A DNA stretch of 26,197 nt from Cristatella mucedo (taxonomy: Eukaryota; Bryozoa; Phylactolaemata; Cristatellidae), in contig WPIO01000029.1 of NCBI GenBank assembly GCA_009760855.2, forward strand, positions 4,641,001 through 4,667,197. Reading direction: 5' to 3'. The notes below the pieces were generated by a model, which saw only the letters and a list, made by a program, of their open reading frames with translations, did not search any database and was not told where the DNA came from. The position numbers were made by a program, and so were the translations under genes. This document shows positions 26,153 through 26,197 of this stretch, piece by piece. Within the stretch, counting starts at the first letter, position 1. Each line of letters starts with the position of its first letter.

Positions 26153-26197
26153 TCTATATAAACTAAAATTATATTAAACATTTATAAAACTATGTAT
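26153..26197 (-). other. AT-rich leader of the viral-type frame
   Basis: Very AT-rich, with TATA-like words (ttataaatg, tttatatag) in the 40 bases before the ATG. It could be a viral late-type promoter or just composition. The window ends here. Confidence 0.25.

Overview
The window looks like nuclear DNA of a multicellular animal, probably an invertebrate; the species cannot be fixed from the sequence. Reasons: spliced exons of a BMP-pathway gene, L2-clade LINEs, tRNA-derived SINEs, long microsatellites, CpG-dense blocks and an AT-rich fragment resembling a Polinton/adintovirus.

Layout. 1-4.2 kb (minus strand): the 5' part of a BMPER/crossveinless-2 orthologue, found from splice sites and cysteine patterns rather than from long ORFs. 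Five coding exons are visible: signal peptide, two for VWC1 and two for VWC2. Each VWC domain is bounded by phase-1 introns and split by one phase-0 intron. The rest of the gene lies beyond the left edge, and a CpG-rich block with CCAAT and E-box motifs lies upstream of the ATG. 4.8-6.8 kb: three tRNA-derived SINEs of two families, a GT microsatellite and an L2 3' end. 6.8-11.5 kb: CpG-dense DNA, microsatellites and hairpins, with no gene I can defend. 11.5-15 kb: eroded L2 and SINE copies around a 46-bp minisatellite. 15.2-17.6 kb: another CpG-dense block, then a GA microsatellite and a 20-bp-arm hairpin. 18.1-22.3 kb: an L2 cluster, including a young copy nested exactly inside an older one and a head-to-head partner. 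22.3-25 kb: a third copy of the second SINE family, a CA microsatellite and one more L2 3' end. 25.2-26.2 kb: a 151-bp palindrome built from 17-bp repeats, then a minus-strand viral-type reading frame with a parvovirus-type phospholipase A2-like domain, broken by one in-frame stop.

How the parts relate. The only host gene recognised is bmper/cv-2, a secreted BMP modulator. One SINE family carries an L2-like 3' stem-loop tail, so it probably used the L2 machinery; the other family lacks that tail. Most remaining sequence is transposon debris and simple repeats.
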